55,721 bases of DNA from an uncultured Oscillibacter sp. (GTDB lineage Bacteria > Bacillota > Clostridia > Oscillospirales > Oscillospiraceae), in NCBI RefSeq assembly GCF_900544955.1, contig NZ_UQXD01000011.1, positions 1 to 55,721 of the forward strand, written 5' to 3'. The position numbers were made by a program, and so were the translations under genes. The notes under the pieces are model-generated. The model saw only the letters and a program-made list of their open reading frames with translations. It had not been told where the DNA came from and searched no databases. This document shows positions 42,655 through 50,309 of the stretch, one piece after another. The stretch's first letter is position 1; each line of letters begins with the position of its first letter.

Positions 42655-43121
42655 TCACTCCGCCGCCTGCTCCATCACTGGCACGCCCCGGCTCAGGGCA
42701 ACTCCCAGGGTTTTGCCCAGCTCCACGTCCCCGCCGCCCCAAGCCATCAACAGGCAGCCGCAGGCCTCCGCCAAAAACCGGTCCCGGCGGTTCAAAGTCC
42801 CGGCGTCCCGGTGCCGGTCCAGCAGATGCTCCCGGTCACAGGCCGCGATCGTGTCGAACCAGACCTCCCGCACCCGCTCCGCCCAGTCCGCCGCCTGCTC
42901 CTCCCAAGGCAGCAGACAGTGTACCCGGTAGGTGCCGCCGGCGGCCTCCCGGTGGGCCAGCAGAGCCCTGGCGGACCACAGGGCCACCCCCCGGTCCATG
43001 GAGATCCAAAAGTACCCTCCGCCGCCAGTGCCAGCAGCTTCTCCAGCAGCGCCGGGCAGCCGCCCTCCTGCCAGGGACCTGGCCCCGTCCAGCCCTCTCC
43101 TACTATACCGCAGATTTTCAA
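42655..43121 (-). pseudogene. SLOG/DUF1273 (YpsA-like) gene broken by a one-base frameshift
   Basis: The C-terminal frame (to 42999 and a little upstream) reads YFWISMDRGVALWSA, LPWEEQAADW, RDRFLAEACGCLLMAWG and GKTLGVALSRGVPV, which matches the pattern of YpsA/DUF1273 nucleotide-binding-like proteins. The N-terminal part (LEKLLALAAEG) is in the preceding frame, from a TTG at 43121 after GGGAGGAG. One extra base in CCC at 43015-43017 would join them into about 155 residues. The canonical TGHRP motif is not clear. Real decay or a sequence error. Confidence 0.65.
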
Positions 43122-43173
43122 ATAGGCTCCTCCCAAGTAGTTTATATATCGACTATAGTATCATATTTCGCCC

Positions 43174-43211
43174 ACTTTTTGCAATAGTTTCGGTTAGACT
43201 TAGCAAAAAGT
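43174..43211 (+). promoter_or_regulatory. Inverted repeat abutting the RBS of the first mini-XRE gene
   Basis: ACTTTTTGC (43174-43182) and GCAAAAAGT (43203-43211), 20 bases apart; the second arm touches the AGGAGGTGG Shine-Dalgarno. It could be an operator or an RBS-controlling hairpin. Confidence 0.45.
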
Positions 43212-43224
43212 AGGAGGTGGACCC

Positions 43225-43467
43225 ATGGAAACACGGAAAGCCGTTGCCCTTCGTCTGATAAAACTGTGTGAAGAGACCGGGTGGACCATAAACAAGTTGG
43301 CTACTTCCTCTGGGGTCTCCCCTTCTACGCTCAAAAGCATTTTATATGGAAATAGTCAAAATCCTGGTGTCGTCACCATTAAAAAGCTCTGCGACGGCCT
43401 GGGCATCACTCTGGGCCAGTTTTTCTCCGCGCCGGAGTTCGACGCTTTGGAACAGGAACTGCAATAG
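43225..43467 (+). CDS. Mini XRE-family helix-turn-helix protein (first of tandem pair)
   Basis: An 80-residue single-HTH protein: helix 1-2 LCEETGWTINKLAT, recognition region GVSPSTLKSILYG, then TIKKLCDGLGITLGQFFSAPEF, typical of the short HTH_26/cro-like regulators of clostridia. RBS AGGAGGTGG precedes ATG by four to five bases. Its 5' half and promoter region are AT-rich compared with the neighbourhood, while its 3' half is nearly identical in DNA to that of the next gene. Confidence 0.85.
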   Translation: METRKAVALRLIKLCEETGWTINKLATSSGVSPSTLKSILYGNSQNPGVVTIKKLCDGLGITLGQFFSAPEFDALEQELQ

Positions 43468-43532
43468 CCCCTCCGGCGGCACGGATATCCGCGTGTGCGC
43501 CGCCGGGGAAAAGGGCGGAAAGAGGGGATGAC

Positions 43533-43775
43533 ATGACGGTGAAGGATGCCGTGGCGGCCCGCTTCGCGGCGCTCTGCCGGGAACGAAATATTCAATTCAA
43601 CGAATTGGCAACGCGTTCCGGCGTCACCCCTTCCACGGTGTACAGCATGATGGACCCGCGGCGGAGACAGGTCTCCATCATCACCATCAAAAAGCTCTGC
43701 GACGGCCTGGGCATCACCCTGGGCCAGTTTTTCTCCGCGCCGGAGTTCGATGGTCTGGAGCAGGAGATTCAATGA
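43533..43775 (+). CDS. Mini XRE-family helix-turn-helix protein (second of tandem pair)
   Basis: Also 80 residues: LCRERNIQFNELATRSGVTP, STVYSMM, then the same TIKKLCDGLGITLGQFFSAPEF tail as the gene upstream. RBS AAAGAGGGG lies before ATG. The gap of 65 bases to the first gene has no terminator, so co-transcription is likely. A terminator follows. Targets unknown; it may act with its neighbour as a hetero- or homodimer. Confidence 0.85.
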   Translation: MTVKDAVAARFAALCRERNIQFNELATRSGVTPSTVYSMMDPRRRQVSIITIKKLCDGLGITLGQFFSAPEFDGLEQEIQ

Positions 43776-43791
43776 CTTCTGCGGCAATTGA

Positions 43792-43817
43792 AAGGGGACT
43801 GGATCACCAGTCCCCTT
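43792..43817 (+). terminator. Terminator after the mini-XRE pair
   Basis: 11-bp perfect stem AAGGGGACTGG / CCAGTCCCCTT with ATCA loop, followed by CTAACGCTT. Confidence 0.75.
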
Positions 43818-43842
43818 CTAACGCTTCTCCGCCAGCCGCGCA

Positions 43843-43871
43843 TTGACGGCACTCTAAATTAGGATTATACT
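43843..43871 (+). promoter_or_regulatory. Sigma-A type promoter of the pilin-like gene
   Basis: -35 TTGACG (43843-43848), 17-base spacer, -10 TATACT (43866-43871); leader of about 85 bases. Confidence 0.8.
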
Positions 43872-43963
43872 GTACTTAGCTTGTGATCTTTCAGCCAAAC
43901 GTGCCATACCGCCGCAAAAACGCGGAAGCCGCTCAAGAATCTGATGCCGGGAGGAGGGAAGCC

Positions 43964-44737
43964 ATGTATATTAAACGCCGCCGGAAAGGCTTCACCCTGG
44001 CGGAACTCTTAATCGTGGTCGCCATCATCGGCGTTCTGGTGGCGGTGGCCATCCCCGTCTTCGGCACCCAGCTGGCCAAGGCCCGGGAGGCGGTCTGCCT
44101 GGCCAACCGGCGCAACCTGATGCCCGAGCTGGTCTATGCCTCGATGCTGGAAGGACTGGACCAGCGGAAGGCCGAGGCGTTTTTGGCGGACGCCGGCACC
44201 ATCTGTCCGGTGGGGACCGTCACCGTCAAGGTGGGGGGCGACGGCACCATCACCCTCACCTGCAGCGAGCACGGCACGCTCTCCAACAGCGGCGCCTCCA
44301 CCGACGGGGTCAAGACCTATCTGGAAAACTTCATCGACTTTTCAAAGGACCCCGGCGACGGCGTCAAAAAAGTCAACCCGAGTTTGCGCACCGCCTTCTT
44401 TGAGGAAAATGGAAACACCTGGCCCCTGCTGCGTCTGGACGGCACCGTGTATCAAATCGAGCCCTATTACTGCAACGACACCGGGGAAGCCTGGCTCTTC
44501 GCCCGCGAAAAGCAGGAGACGCCTGCCGTCAACAACGGGAATTGGAACGTGCCGCTGGTCTACAATCCCGTGGACTCCACCTGGTATCAGGGGCTGAATT
44601 ACAACGGGACAAAGCCCCAAAACGGGAACGCCATCTACAAAAGCCTTGCGGACCTGGATACGGCCGTCAAGACGGCCACCCAGCCCGGCAATCCCGACGT
44701 CCGCAAATGGCGGCCCGTCACGGTGGCTCTGGAATAA
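43964..44737 (+). CDS. Type IV pilin-like / pseudopilin protein, solitary
   Basis: A 257-residue exported protein with a class III (prepilin) signal: basic leader MYIKRRRKG, then FTLAELL with cleavage after Gly9 and the conserved Glu at mature position 5, followed by a hydrophobic helix (LLIVVAIIGVLVAVAIPVF). The globular part has two Cys (TICPVG and LTCSEHG) and several Trp/Tyr-rich segments. No pilin motor, prepilin peptidase or other pilin gene is nearby. It has its own promoter, a GGAGGGAA RBS and a terminator, so is monocistronic. Partner machinery must be encoded elsewhere. Confidence 0.87.
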   Translation: MYIKRRRKGFTLAELLIVVAIIGVLVAVAIPVFGTQLAKAREAVCLANRRNLMPELVYASMLEGLDQRKAEAFLADAGTICPVGTVTVKVGGDGTITLTCSEHGTLSNSGASTDGVKTYLENFIDFSKDPGDGVKKVNPSLRTAFFEENGNTWPLLRLDGTVYQIEPYYCNDTGEAWLFAREKQETPAVNNGNWNVPLVYNPVDSTWYQGLNYNGTKPQNGNAIYKSLADLDTAVKTATQPGNPDVRKWRPVTVALE

Positions 44738-44775
44738 CCCCGCCCCTCAGGGCCCCCTTCTCTCCGCAGACGCAG

Positions 44776-44811
44776 ACGGGAGGGGGATCACAGTTGTGAT
44801 CCCCCTCCCGT
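44776..44811. terminator. Bidirectional terminator
   Basis: 16-bp perfect stem ACGGGAGGGGGATCAC / GTGATCCCCCTCCCGT with AGTT loop, followed by TTGATTTTG, between the pilin-like gene and rubrerythrin. Confidence 0.9.
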
Positions 44812-44839
44812 TTGATTTTGCTGTTCCGCAGCGCCCGGC

Positions 44840-45382
44840 TCAGCCGAAGTAGCGCTTCAGCAGACCCTCGAAGGCCTTGCCGTGGCGGGCCTCGTCGCGG
44901 GCCATCTCATGAACGGTGTCGTGGATGGCGTCCAGGTTCAGCTGCTTGGCCATCTTGGCAATCTCGAACTTCCCGGCGGTGGCGCCGTTCTCGGCCTCAA
45001 TGCGCATCTCCAGGTTCTTCTTGGTGGAGTCGGTCACCACCTCGCCCAGGAGCTCGGCAAACTTGGCGGCGTGCTCGGCCTCCTCATAGGCGGCCTTCTC
45101 CCAGTACAGGCCGATCTCGGGATAGCCCTCGCGATGGGCCACCCGGGCCATGGCCAGATACATGCCCACCTCGGTGCACTCGCCGGTGAAGTTGGCGCGC
45201 AGACCCTCCATGATCTCCTCGGGAGCGCCCTGGGCCACGCCCACCACATGCTCGGCGGCCCAGCTCATCTCGCCCTTCTGCTCAGTGAACTTGGAGGCGG
45301 GAACACCGCACTGGGGGCACTTCTCGGGGGGATTCTCGCCCTCGAACACATAACCGCAAACCTGGCAAACCCACTTCTTCAT
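44840..45382 (-). CDS. Reverse rubrerythrin
   Basis: Peroxide- and oxygen-reducing di-iron protein of anaerobes. The 180-residue product has the rubredoxin-type FeCys4 domain first (CQVCG near residue 6, CPQCG near residue 22) and the ferritin-like four-helix domain second, with ligands in GECTEVGMY, YEEAEHAAKF, RIEAENG and RDEARHG. This domain order is the reverse of classical rubrerythrin and is known from Clostridium acetobutylicum. Expression under oxidative stress is expected. Confidence 0.95.
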   Translation of the reverse strand: MKKWVCQVCGYVFEGENPPEKCPQCGVPASKFTEQKGEMSWAAEHVVGVAQGAPEEIMEGLRANFTGECTEVGMYLAMARVAHREGYPEIGLYWEKAAYEEAEHAAKFAELLGEVVTDSTKKNLEMRIEAENGATAGKFEIAKMAKQLNLDAIHDTVHEMARDEARHGKAFEGLLKRYFG

Positions 45383-45448
45383 AAGATGATCCTCCTTATT
45401 AATGGAAATTTTTATCGTTTTTCATGTAGTCCCGCTTGGGATGATATG

Positions 45449-45491
45449 AGTATAACAGGATATTCGAATATTGCACAGTTGCTAATGCAAC
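45449..45491 (-). promoter_or_regulatory. Promoter region of reverse rubrerythrin with two palindromes
   Basis: Minus-strand -10 TATACT (45449-45454). Within the spacer/-35 region is the perfect palindrome ATATTCGAATAT (45460-45471), and just upstream GTTGC-TAAT-GCAAC (45478-45491). Both could be operators; neither is a clear PerR box. The -35 hexamer is weak. Confidence 0.5.
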
Positions 45492-45533
45492 AACGGAAAA
45501 AAATTTCCAAACTTTCTTTTCTCTCTTGCAAAA

Positions 45534-45560
45534 CACGCCGCCGGGGGTCCCGGCGGCGTG
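45534..45560. terminator. Bidirectional terminator downstream of the EF-G-like gene
   Basis: 12-bp perfect stem CACGCCGCCGGG / CCCGGCGGCGTG with GGT loop, flanked by AAA on one side and TTTTTT on the other. It lies about 265 bases past the EF-G-like stop, beyond the duplicated segment. Confidence 0.85.
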
Positions 45561-45623
45561 TTTTTTCATCAGATGGTTTCGGCTCCGCTGCGTCTTGGCA
45601 GGAACCCCGGGCAGGTCGTTTTC

Positions 45624-45682
45624 CTGCTGCTCCGCCAGGGCCTTCGCCTCCGCGATGGCCTTCTCCTGCGCCAGAGGCGGGC
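45624..45682 (-). repeat. Duplicated 3' end of the EF-G-like gene
   Basis: 59 bases identical, except one, to 45828-45886, which encode the last 19 or so codons of the EF-G-like gene; offset 204 bases. Flanking sequence outside this block (GGCAGGAACCC versus GGCGGGAACCC) is also similar, so a longer segment was probably duplicated and has diverged. No gene is seen in 45492-45824. Confidence 0.85.
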
Positions 45683-45824
45683 GGCATCGGGGCGAACTCC
45701 ATTCCGCTCCGCTTCCGCCTCTCGGCGAAACCTGCGCTGCATTCCTTTGCCCCTCCGCTTCCCACCGGGACCGCTTCGCTGTGTCCCGGCGGGAACCCTG
45801 GACGGACTGCCCGCGCGTATTCCC

Positions 45825-47900
45825 TTACTGCTGCTCCGCCAGGGCCTTCGCCTCCGCGATGGCCTTCTCCTGGGCCAGAGGCGGGCAGTCCTCGTAACGG
45901 ACGAAGTGGAAGACGAAGCTGCCGCGGCTCTGGGTCATGGACCGCAGGTCGATGGCATAGCTGCCCATCTCCGCCATGGGGACCTCGGCGGTGATGACCT
46001 GGCCGCCGTCCTCGGTGGGGTCCATCCCCATGACGCGGCCCCGGCGCTTGTTCAGATCGCCGATGACGTCGCCCATGTAGCTGTCCGGCACGGTGACCTT
46101 CAGCTCGCCCACCGGCTCCAGCAACACGGGGCTGGCCTCCGGCAGAGCGGCCTTATAGGCCAGCTGGGCGGCGGTTTTGAAGGCGATTTCGGAGGAGTCC
46201 ACCGGGTGATAGGAGCCGTCGTACAGCACGGCCTTCAGATTCACCACGGGATAGCCCGCCAGCGGGCCGTGGACGCAGGCCTCCCGGATGCCCTTTTCCA
46301 CGGCGGGGAAGAAGTTCCGGGGCACGGAGCCGCCGAAGACCTCCTCGGTAAAGACCAGCTCCTCGCTGTCGGGATTGGGCTCGAAGCGGACCCACACATC
46401 GCCGAACTGGCCGCTGCCGCCGGTCTGCTTCTTATGGCGGCCCTGCTTCTGAACGGTCTTGCGGATCTTCTCCCGGTAGGGCACCCGCACGGGCTTCAAC
46501 TCCGCCTCCACGTTGAAGCGGCTACGCAGCTTGCTCACCAGCACGTCCAGCTGCATGTCGCCGGAGCCGGAGAGCACCATCTGGTGGGTCTCGCCGTTGT
46601 TCACCACCGTGAAGGTGGGGTCCTCCTCATTCAGGCGGGTGAGGCCCTGGGCGATCTTGTCCTCCTGGCCCCGGGTCTTGGGCACGATGGCCACGGAGTA
46701 GCAGGGCTCCGCGAAGGGGATGTTCTTCAGGGCCACCACCTTCCGGGCGTCGCACAGGGTGTCGCCGGTTCTGACCTTCTCCATCTTGGCGATGGCGCCG
46801 ATGTCGCCGCAGCCCAGCTCCTTGACCTCCACGGCCTTCTTGCCCCGCATCACATACAGGCGGCCCAGCTTCTCCGGGCTGCCGGTGCGGGCGTTGACCA
46901 TGCTGAGGTCCGGGGTGATGCTGCCGGAGAGGACCTTCACAAAGGAGTACTTGCCGTACTGGTCGGAGACGGTCTTGAACACAAAGGCGGTGGGCACGCC
47001 GCCGGGGGAGACCACGAACTCCTCGGTCTCGCCGTCCTGGCGGGTGGCCTTGTGGTAGTTGCCCTCCATGGGGTTGGGCAGCAGGTCCACGATGTTGTCC
47101 ATCAGCATGAGGGAGCCCATGCAGTTGACGGCGGAGCCGCACAGCACGGGGAAGAGGCTCAGCTCCCGGACGCCCTGGCGCAGGCCCTGGATCATCTCGG
47201 CGTAGGTAAAGTCCTCGCCGCCGAAGAACTTGTCCATCAATTCCTCGCTGGTCTCCGCCACGGACTCCTTCAAAGCATCGTTGAACTCGGTGATGACGGG
47301 CTCCTTGTCCTCCGGCACCTCGATCTCCACCCGCTTGAGCGCCTGCATCTCATAGGCCCGCTTGTTCAGCACGTCGATGATGCCGGTGACCTTCTTGTCG
47401 CCGTCCCAGATGGGCACCACCACCGGGGCGATCTTCTTGCCGAAGTGCTCCCGCAGGGCGTTGAAGGTGGCGTTGTAGTCGCTGTTGTCCTCGTCCGTCT
47501 TGGAGATATAGACGAAGCGGGGCATGTTCCGCTCCTCGCAGTACTTCCAGGCCTTCTCCAGGCCCACGGAGATGCCGTCCTTGGCGGAGCAGACGATCAC
47601 GGCGGCGTCGGCGGCCCGCAGGGCCTCCATCACCTCGCCGGAAAAATCGAAGGCGCCGGGGGTATCCAGAAGGTTGATGCGGCAGCCCTTATACTCCAGA
47701 GGCGCCACGGCGGCGGAGATCGAAATCTGCCGCTTGGTCTCCTCGGGATCGTAGTCGCAGACGGTGTTTCCGTCCGGCACGCGGCCCATGCGGTCGATGG
47801 CGCCCGTCATGTAGAGCAGGCTCTCCGCCAGGGCGGTCTTGCCGCTGCCGCTGTGGCCCAGCAGGCAGACGTTCCGGATGTTCTGTACAGAATAGCTCAT
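45825..47900 (-). CDS. EF-G-like translation GTPase lacking the switch-II histidine
   Basis: A 691-residue five-domain translational GTPase of the EF-G paralogue type. The P-loop is GHSGSGKT (15-22) instead of AHIDAGKT, switch-II DTPG (79-82) is followed by Ala83 where EF-G has the catalytic His (DTPGH), and the base-specificity motif is SKTD rather than NKxD. Domain IV is present (TGGSGQFGDVWVRFEP) and domain V ends with RSMTQSRGSFVFHF. Paralogues of this type are widespread, but their role is not settled. Start ATG follows GAAGGAGTGG; it is monocistronic. Confidence 0.92.
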   Translation of the reverse strand: MSYSVQNIRNVCLLGHSGSGKTALAESLLYMTGAIDRMGRVPDGNTVCDYDPEETKRQISISAAVAPLEYKGCRINLLDTPGAFDFSGEVMEALRAADAAVIVCSAKDGISVGLEKAWKYCEERNMPRFVYISKTDEDNSDYNATFNALREHFGKKIAPVVVPIWDGDKKVTGIIDVLNKRAYEMQALKRVEIEVPEDKEPVITEFNDALKESVAETSEELMDKFFGGEDFTYAEMIQGLRQGVRELSLFPVLCGSAVNCMGSLMLMDNIVDLLPNPMEGNYHKATRQDGETEEFVVSPGGVPTAFVFKTVSDQYGKYSFVKVLSGSITPDLSMVNARTGSPEKLGRLYVMRGKKAVEVKELGCGDIGAIAKMEKVRTGDTLCDARKVVALKNIPFAEPCYSVAIVPKTRGQEDKIAQGLTRLNEEDPTFTVVNNGETHQMVLSGSGDMQLDVLVSKLRSRFNVEAELKPVRVPYREKIRKTVQKQGRHKKQTGGSGQFGDVWVRFEPNPDSEELVFTEEVFGGSVPRNFFPAVEKGIREACVHGPLAGYPVVNLKAVLYDGSYHPVDSSEIAFKTAAQLAYKAALPEASPVLLEPVGELKVTVPDSYMGDVIGDLNKRRGRVMGMDPTEDGGQVITAEVPMAEMGSYAIDLRSMTQSRGSFVFHFVRYEDCPPLAQEKAIAEAKALAEQQ

Positions 47901-48003
47901 GATCGTTCCACTCCTTCAATCGTGCTGTTTACACGGCCCGAAAGCGATGAACCCGGGCCGGGATCGGCGTCTCCACGGGATTACTGGACATACCAATGTA
48001 GAA

Positions 48004-48032
48004 ATTATACAACGGCGACCCGGTTAATACAA
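48004..48032 (-). promoter_or_regulatory. Sigma-A type promoter of the EF-G-like gene
   Basis: Minus-strand -35 TTGTAT (48027-48032), 17-base spacer, -10 TATAAT (48004-48009); leader about 100 bases. Confidence 0.75.
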
Positions 48033-48117
48033 CAGAAATTTTGGCAGATTCCCCATTTTGGGCAGGAGGGAGAAATTTGGAGCAAAAATTTTGGCAACAG
48101 GGCAAAAAAAGGAGGAG

Positions 48118-48144
48118 GCCGCCTGCGGGGATGGCGCAGGCGGC
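48118..48144 (-). terminator. Terminator of the P-type ATPase-like gene
   Basis: 9-bp stem GCCGCCTGC / GCAGGCGGC with a nine-base loop, followed on the minus strand by CTCCTCCTTTTTTT. Confidence 0.85.
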
Positions 48145-48168
48145 GCTCCTTGGTCTCTCTTCTCTCTT

Positions 48169-50292
48169 TTAATAGCGGCCCGTCCAGTCCGCCATCAGCA
48201 GCACCGGCGCCGTCCACAACAGCAAAAATACCTCCAGTGCCAGGGGGGTCAGCAGGTCGTAGGCCCCCATGCCCGTCAGGTAAAAGGCCAGCAGCGTCCC
48301 CGAGGCACTGCCCAGCAGGCCCAGGGCCGTGGCCCGGCGCACCGCCTTGCACATGCGGCGGCTGCCCGCCACCGTCTCCGCGTAGGGCAGCAGCCCCTCC
48401 CGGAACAGCAGCGCCCGGGGCATACCCCGGTCCAGCTCCGCCTCGCTGAGGGCCACCCGGGCCGTCAGGTCCGGGTACTCCACCCGCACCTTTTTGTGAA
48501 ACTTCCGCTTCAGCAGACCGGGGTTGATGTTGGGGTCCCGGGCAGCCAGGATGGGCGTGATATGGCTGCGGCGCATCATTCGCAGGGCGAAGTCCACGTT
48601 TTCCGCCGGGTTGTACTTCACGGCGAACACCGCCGTGATCTGGCGGTCCACCGCCAGGAACACGCCGGTTTTCAGGTTGATGCCGGCGGGGAGGCGCACG
48701 TCCATCTTCCGCATGAAGGACGCGGTGCCCATCAGCACCGTCTCCCCCCGGATGGCGGCGGACCAGCCCCCCTCCTCGAAGAAGCTGAAATCCTCCGCCT
48801 TTTCGTAGCGGCCGCCCTCGCTGCGCAGCAGGCCGTCAAACAGCCGCTCCAGCCCGCTGCCGGCGGCGCGGGCCATGGTGGCGGCGTAGGAGCGGACCTT
48901 GTTCAGCTCCTCGCCGAAGACCTTGACCCCGTTGAGCTGGATGGTCCCCGGGGGGAACAGGTCCGCGTCCGTCAAAATCATGCACTTCTTCCGGCTGATC
49001 CGCTCCGCGCCGTACCACCCGGCCACGGCGCAGCCGGTCTTTTGCAGGTGCCGGGCCAGGCGGGAGAAGGGCAGGCCCCAGCACAGCGGCAGGGCGAAGG
49101 AGGCCCCCGCCGCCAGGATGGCGGACCAGTTCAAAAGGAAGTCCGCGTCCCGGCCCTGGCCCAGGGAGCCCAGCCCGGCGAAGACCAGGGACCCCACCAG
49201 CACCACCGGCAAGATGGCCGTCTGCCACAGCGTGGCGGCGTCGTCCCGCATGGCGGCGGTGTAGAACCCGGGCAGGGTGCCCCGCTGCTTGCAGGCGCCC
49301 CGGTCCGTCTCCGTCACCAGATAGGGCGGCTCGTCGTCCATGGCCGCCGCCCGGAAGGTGTCGTACTTTCCCTGGCTCTCCCGGCTGATGCCCCACAGGG
49401 CAAACACCAGCGCCAGGCAGCTCACCGCCGCGTAGGGCATGGCGTCCGCGCGCTCCGGCAGGGCCAGCCGGGCCGCACAGTCCGCCGCCGACACCACCGC
49501 CGACAGGGAGATCAGCAGCTCGCTGGTGCACCGCTTGCGCAGCACCATCTGCGCCCCCTTGACAAACACGCTGCGGCACAGCAGCGCCACCACCCCCAGG
49601 CAGGCCAGCAGCACCGCACTCTGGAGCCGGGGGTCCCCGGACCAGTAGGGCACCGCATACCCCTGCCGCTCCAGCACCAACAGCACCGTGGGGAACAGCG
49701 CCGCCACCGCCGCCGCGAACAGTCCGCCCCGGCGGCGGTGGTACTCCCTGCGGAAGGTCTCCGCCGCGTCCCAGGGCACCTCCTCCGGGCCGATGACCTC
49801 CTCCTCCGGCACCGGCTCGATCTCCGGCTCCGGCGGGGCGTACAGCCGCTCCGTGTCCTCCTCCAGCCGCCGCCGGGAAAACAGGCCCCGCCGGGGCTTC
49901 AAAAGCGGCTCCTGGTGCTCCTCCATCACGGCGTCCACGGTGCAGCCCACCACCTCCTCCAGGGAGACGGGACGGGGGGGGCGGGGCAGCTCCTCCTCCA
50001 GCTTTTCCAGGTCCACCGTCCGGGCCTCCTGCCGGGTCGGCTCCGCCGGGGCGGGGACCGGCTCCGGCACAGGGTCCGGCACCGGGGCGGGCGGCGCGGC
50101 GGCGGGGGGCGGCACCGGCGCCTCGGCGGCCAGCTCCTCCTCCACGTCCCGCAACAGCTTCTCCTCCCGCCCGGCGCCGTACTCCGCCAGAATCTCCTCC
50201 AACGAGAATTCCTCCTCCGCCGCGGGCACGTCGGTCCCGGCGCTGAGGGAATCCAGGGTCTCGTATAGCGTTTTCTCGTCCTTGGGAGTCAT
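48169..50292 (-). CDS. Degenerate P-type ATPase-like membrane protein with acidic Pro-rich cytoplasmic head
   Basis: A 707-residue protein I cannot assign to a named family. Residues 1-185 are cytoplasmic, rich in Glu, Pro and Ala (a PVPDPVPEPVPAPAEP stretch at 70-85). From 190 the layout follows a P1B ATPase: membrane pairs at 190-206, 224-245, 256-272, 286-302, 355-374 and 388-408; then FALPLCWGLP (399-408) where CPC-x-LGLATP is expected, a GCAVAGWYGAERISRKK segment, and TDADLF (441-446) in place of DKTGT. An N-domain-like GETVLMGTASFM and P-domain-like text follow, but no TGDGxND is found, and the A-domain region (302-352) is short with no TGE. Final helices are at 655-674 and 680-700. Likely not an ion pump; role unknown. 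RlmB is 17 bases upstream. Confidence 0.75.
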   Translation of the reverse strand: MTPKDEKTLYETLDSLSAGTDVPAAEEEFSLEEILAEYGAGREEKLLRDVEEELAAEAPVPPPAAAPPAPVPDPVPEPVPAPAEPTRQEARTVDLEKLEEELPRPPRPVSLEEVVGCTVDAVMEEHQEPLLKPRRGLFSRRRLEEDTERLYAPPEPEIEPVPEEEVIGPEEVPWDAAETFRREYHRRRGGLFAAAVAALFPTVLLVLERQGYAVPYWSGDPRLQSAVLLACLGVVALLCRSVFVKGAQMVLRKRCTSELLISLSAVVSAADCAARLALPERADAMPYAAVSCLALVFALWGISRESQGKYDTFRAAAMDDEPPYLVTETDRGACKQRGTLPGFYTAAMRDDAATLWQTAILPVVLVGSLVFAGLGSLGQGRDADFLLNWSAILAAGASFALPLCWGLPFSRLARHLQKTGCAVAGWYGAERISRKKCMILTDADLFPPGTIQLNGVKVFGEELNKVRSYAATMARAAGSGLERLFDGLLRSEGGRYEKAEDFSFFEEGGWSAAIRGETVLMGTASFMRKMDVRLPAGINLKTGVFLAVDRQITAVFAVKYNPAENVDFALRMMRRSHITPILAARDPNINPGLLKRKFHKKVRVEYPDLTARVALSEAELDRGMPRALLFREGLLPYAETVAGSRRMCKAVRRATALGLLGSASGTLLAFYLTGMGAYDLLTPLALEVFLLLWTAPVLLMADWTGRY

Positions 50293-50309
50293 GTCTTTTG
50301 ATCCTCTCC

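Noticed and set aside
43225..43775. Toxin-antitoxin module
   Set aside because: Both genes are HTH proteins of the same family and no toxin-like small gene is adjacent.
45558..48449. Plus-strand open frame of over 900 codons opposite the EF-G-like gene
   Set aside because: Same shadow effect: repetitive His/Gly/Leu composition antisense to an unmistakable GTPase.
48169..50292. Functional copper or zinc exporter
   Set aside because: The DKTGT, TGE, TGDGxND and CPC motifs that define such pumps are all absent or altered.
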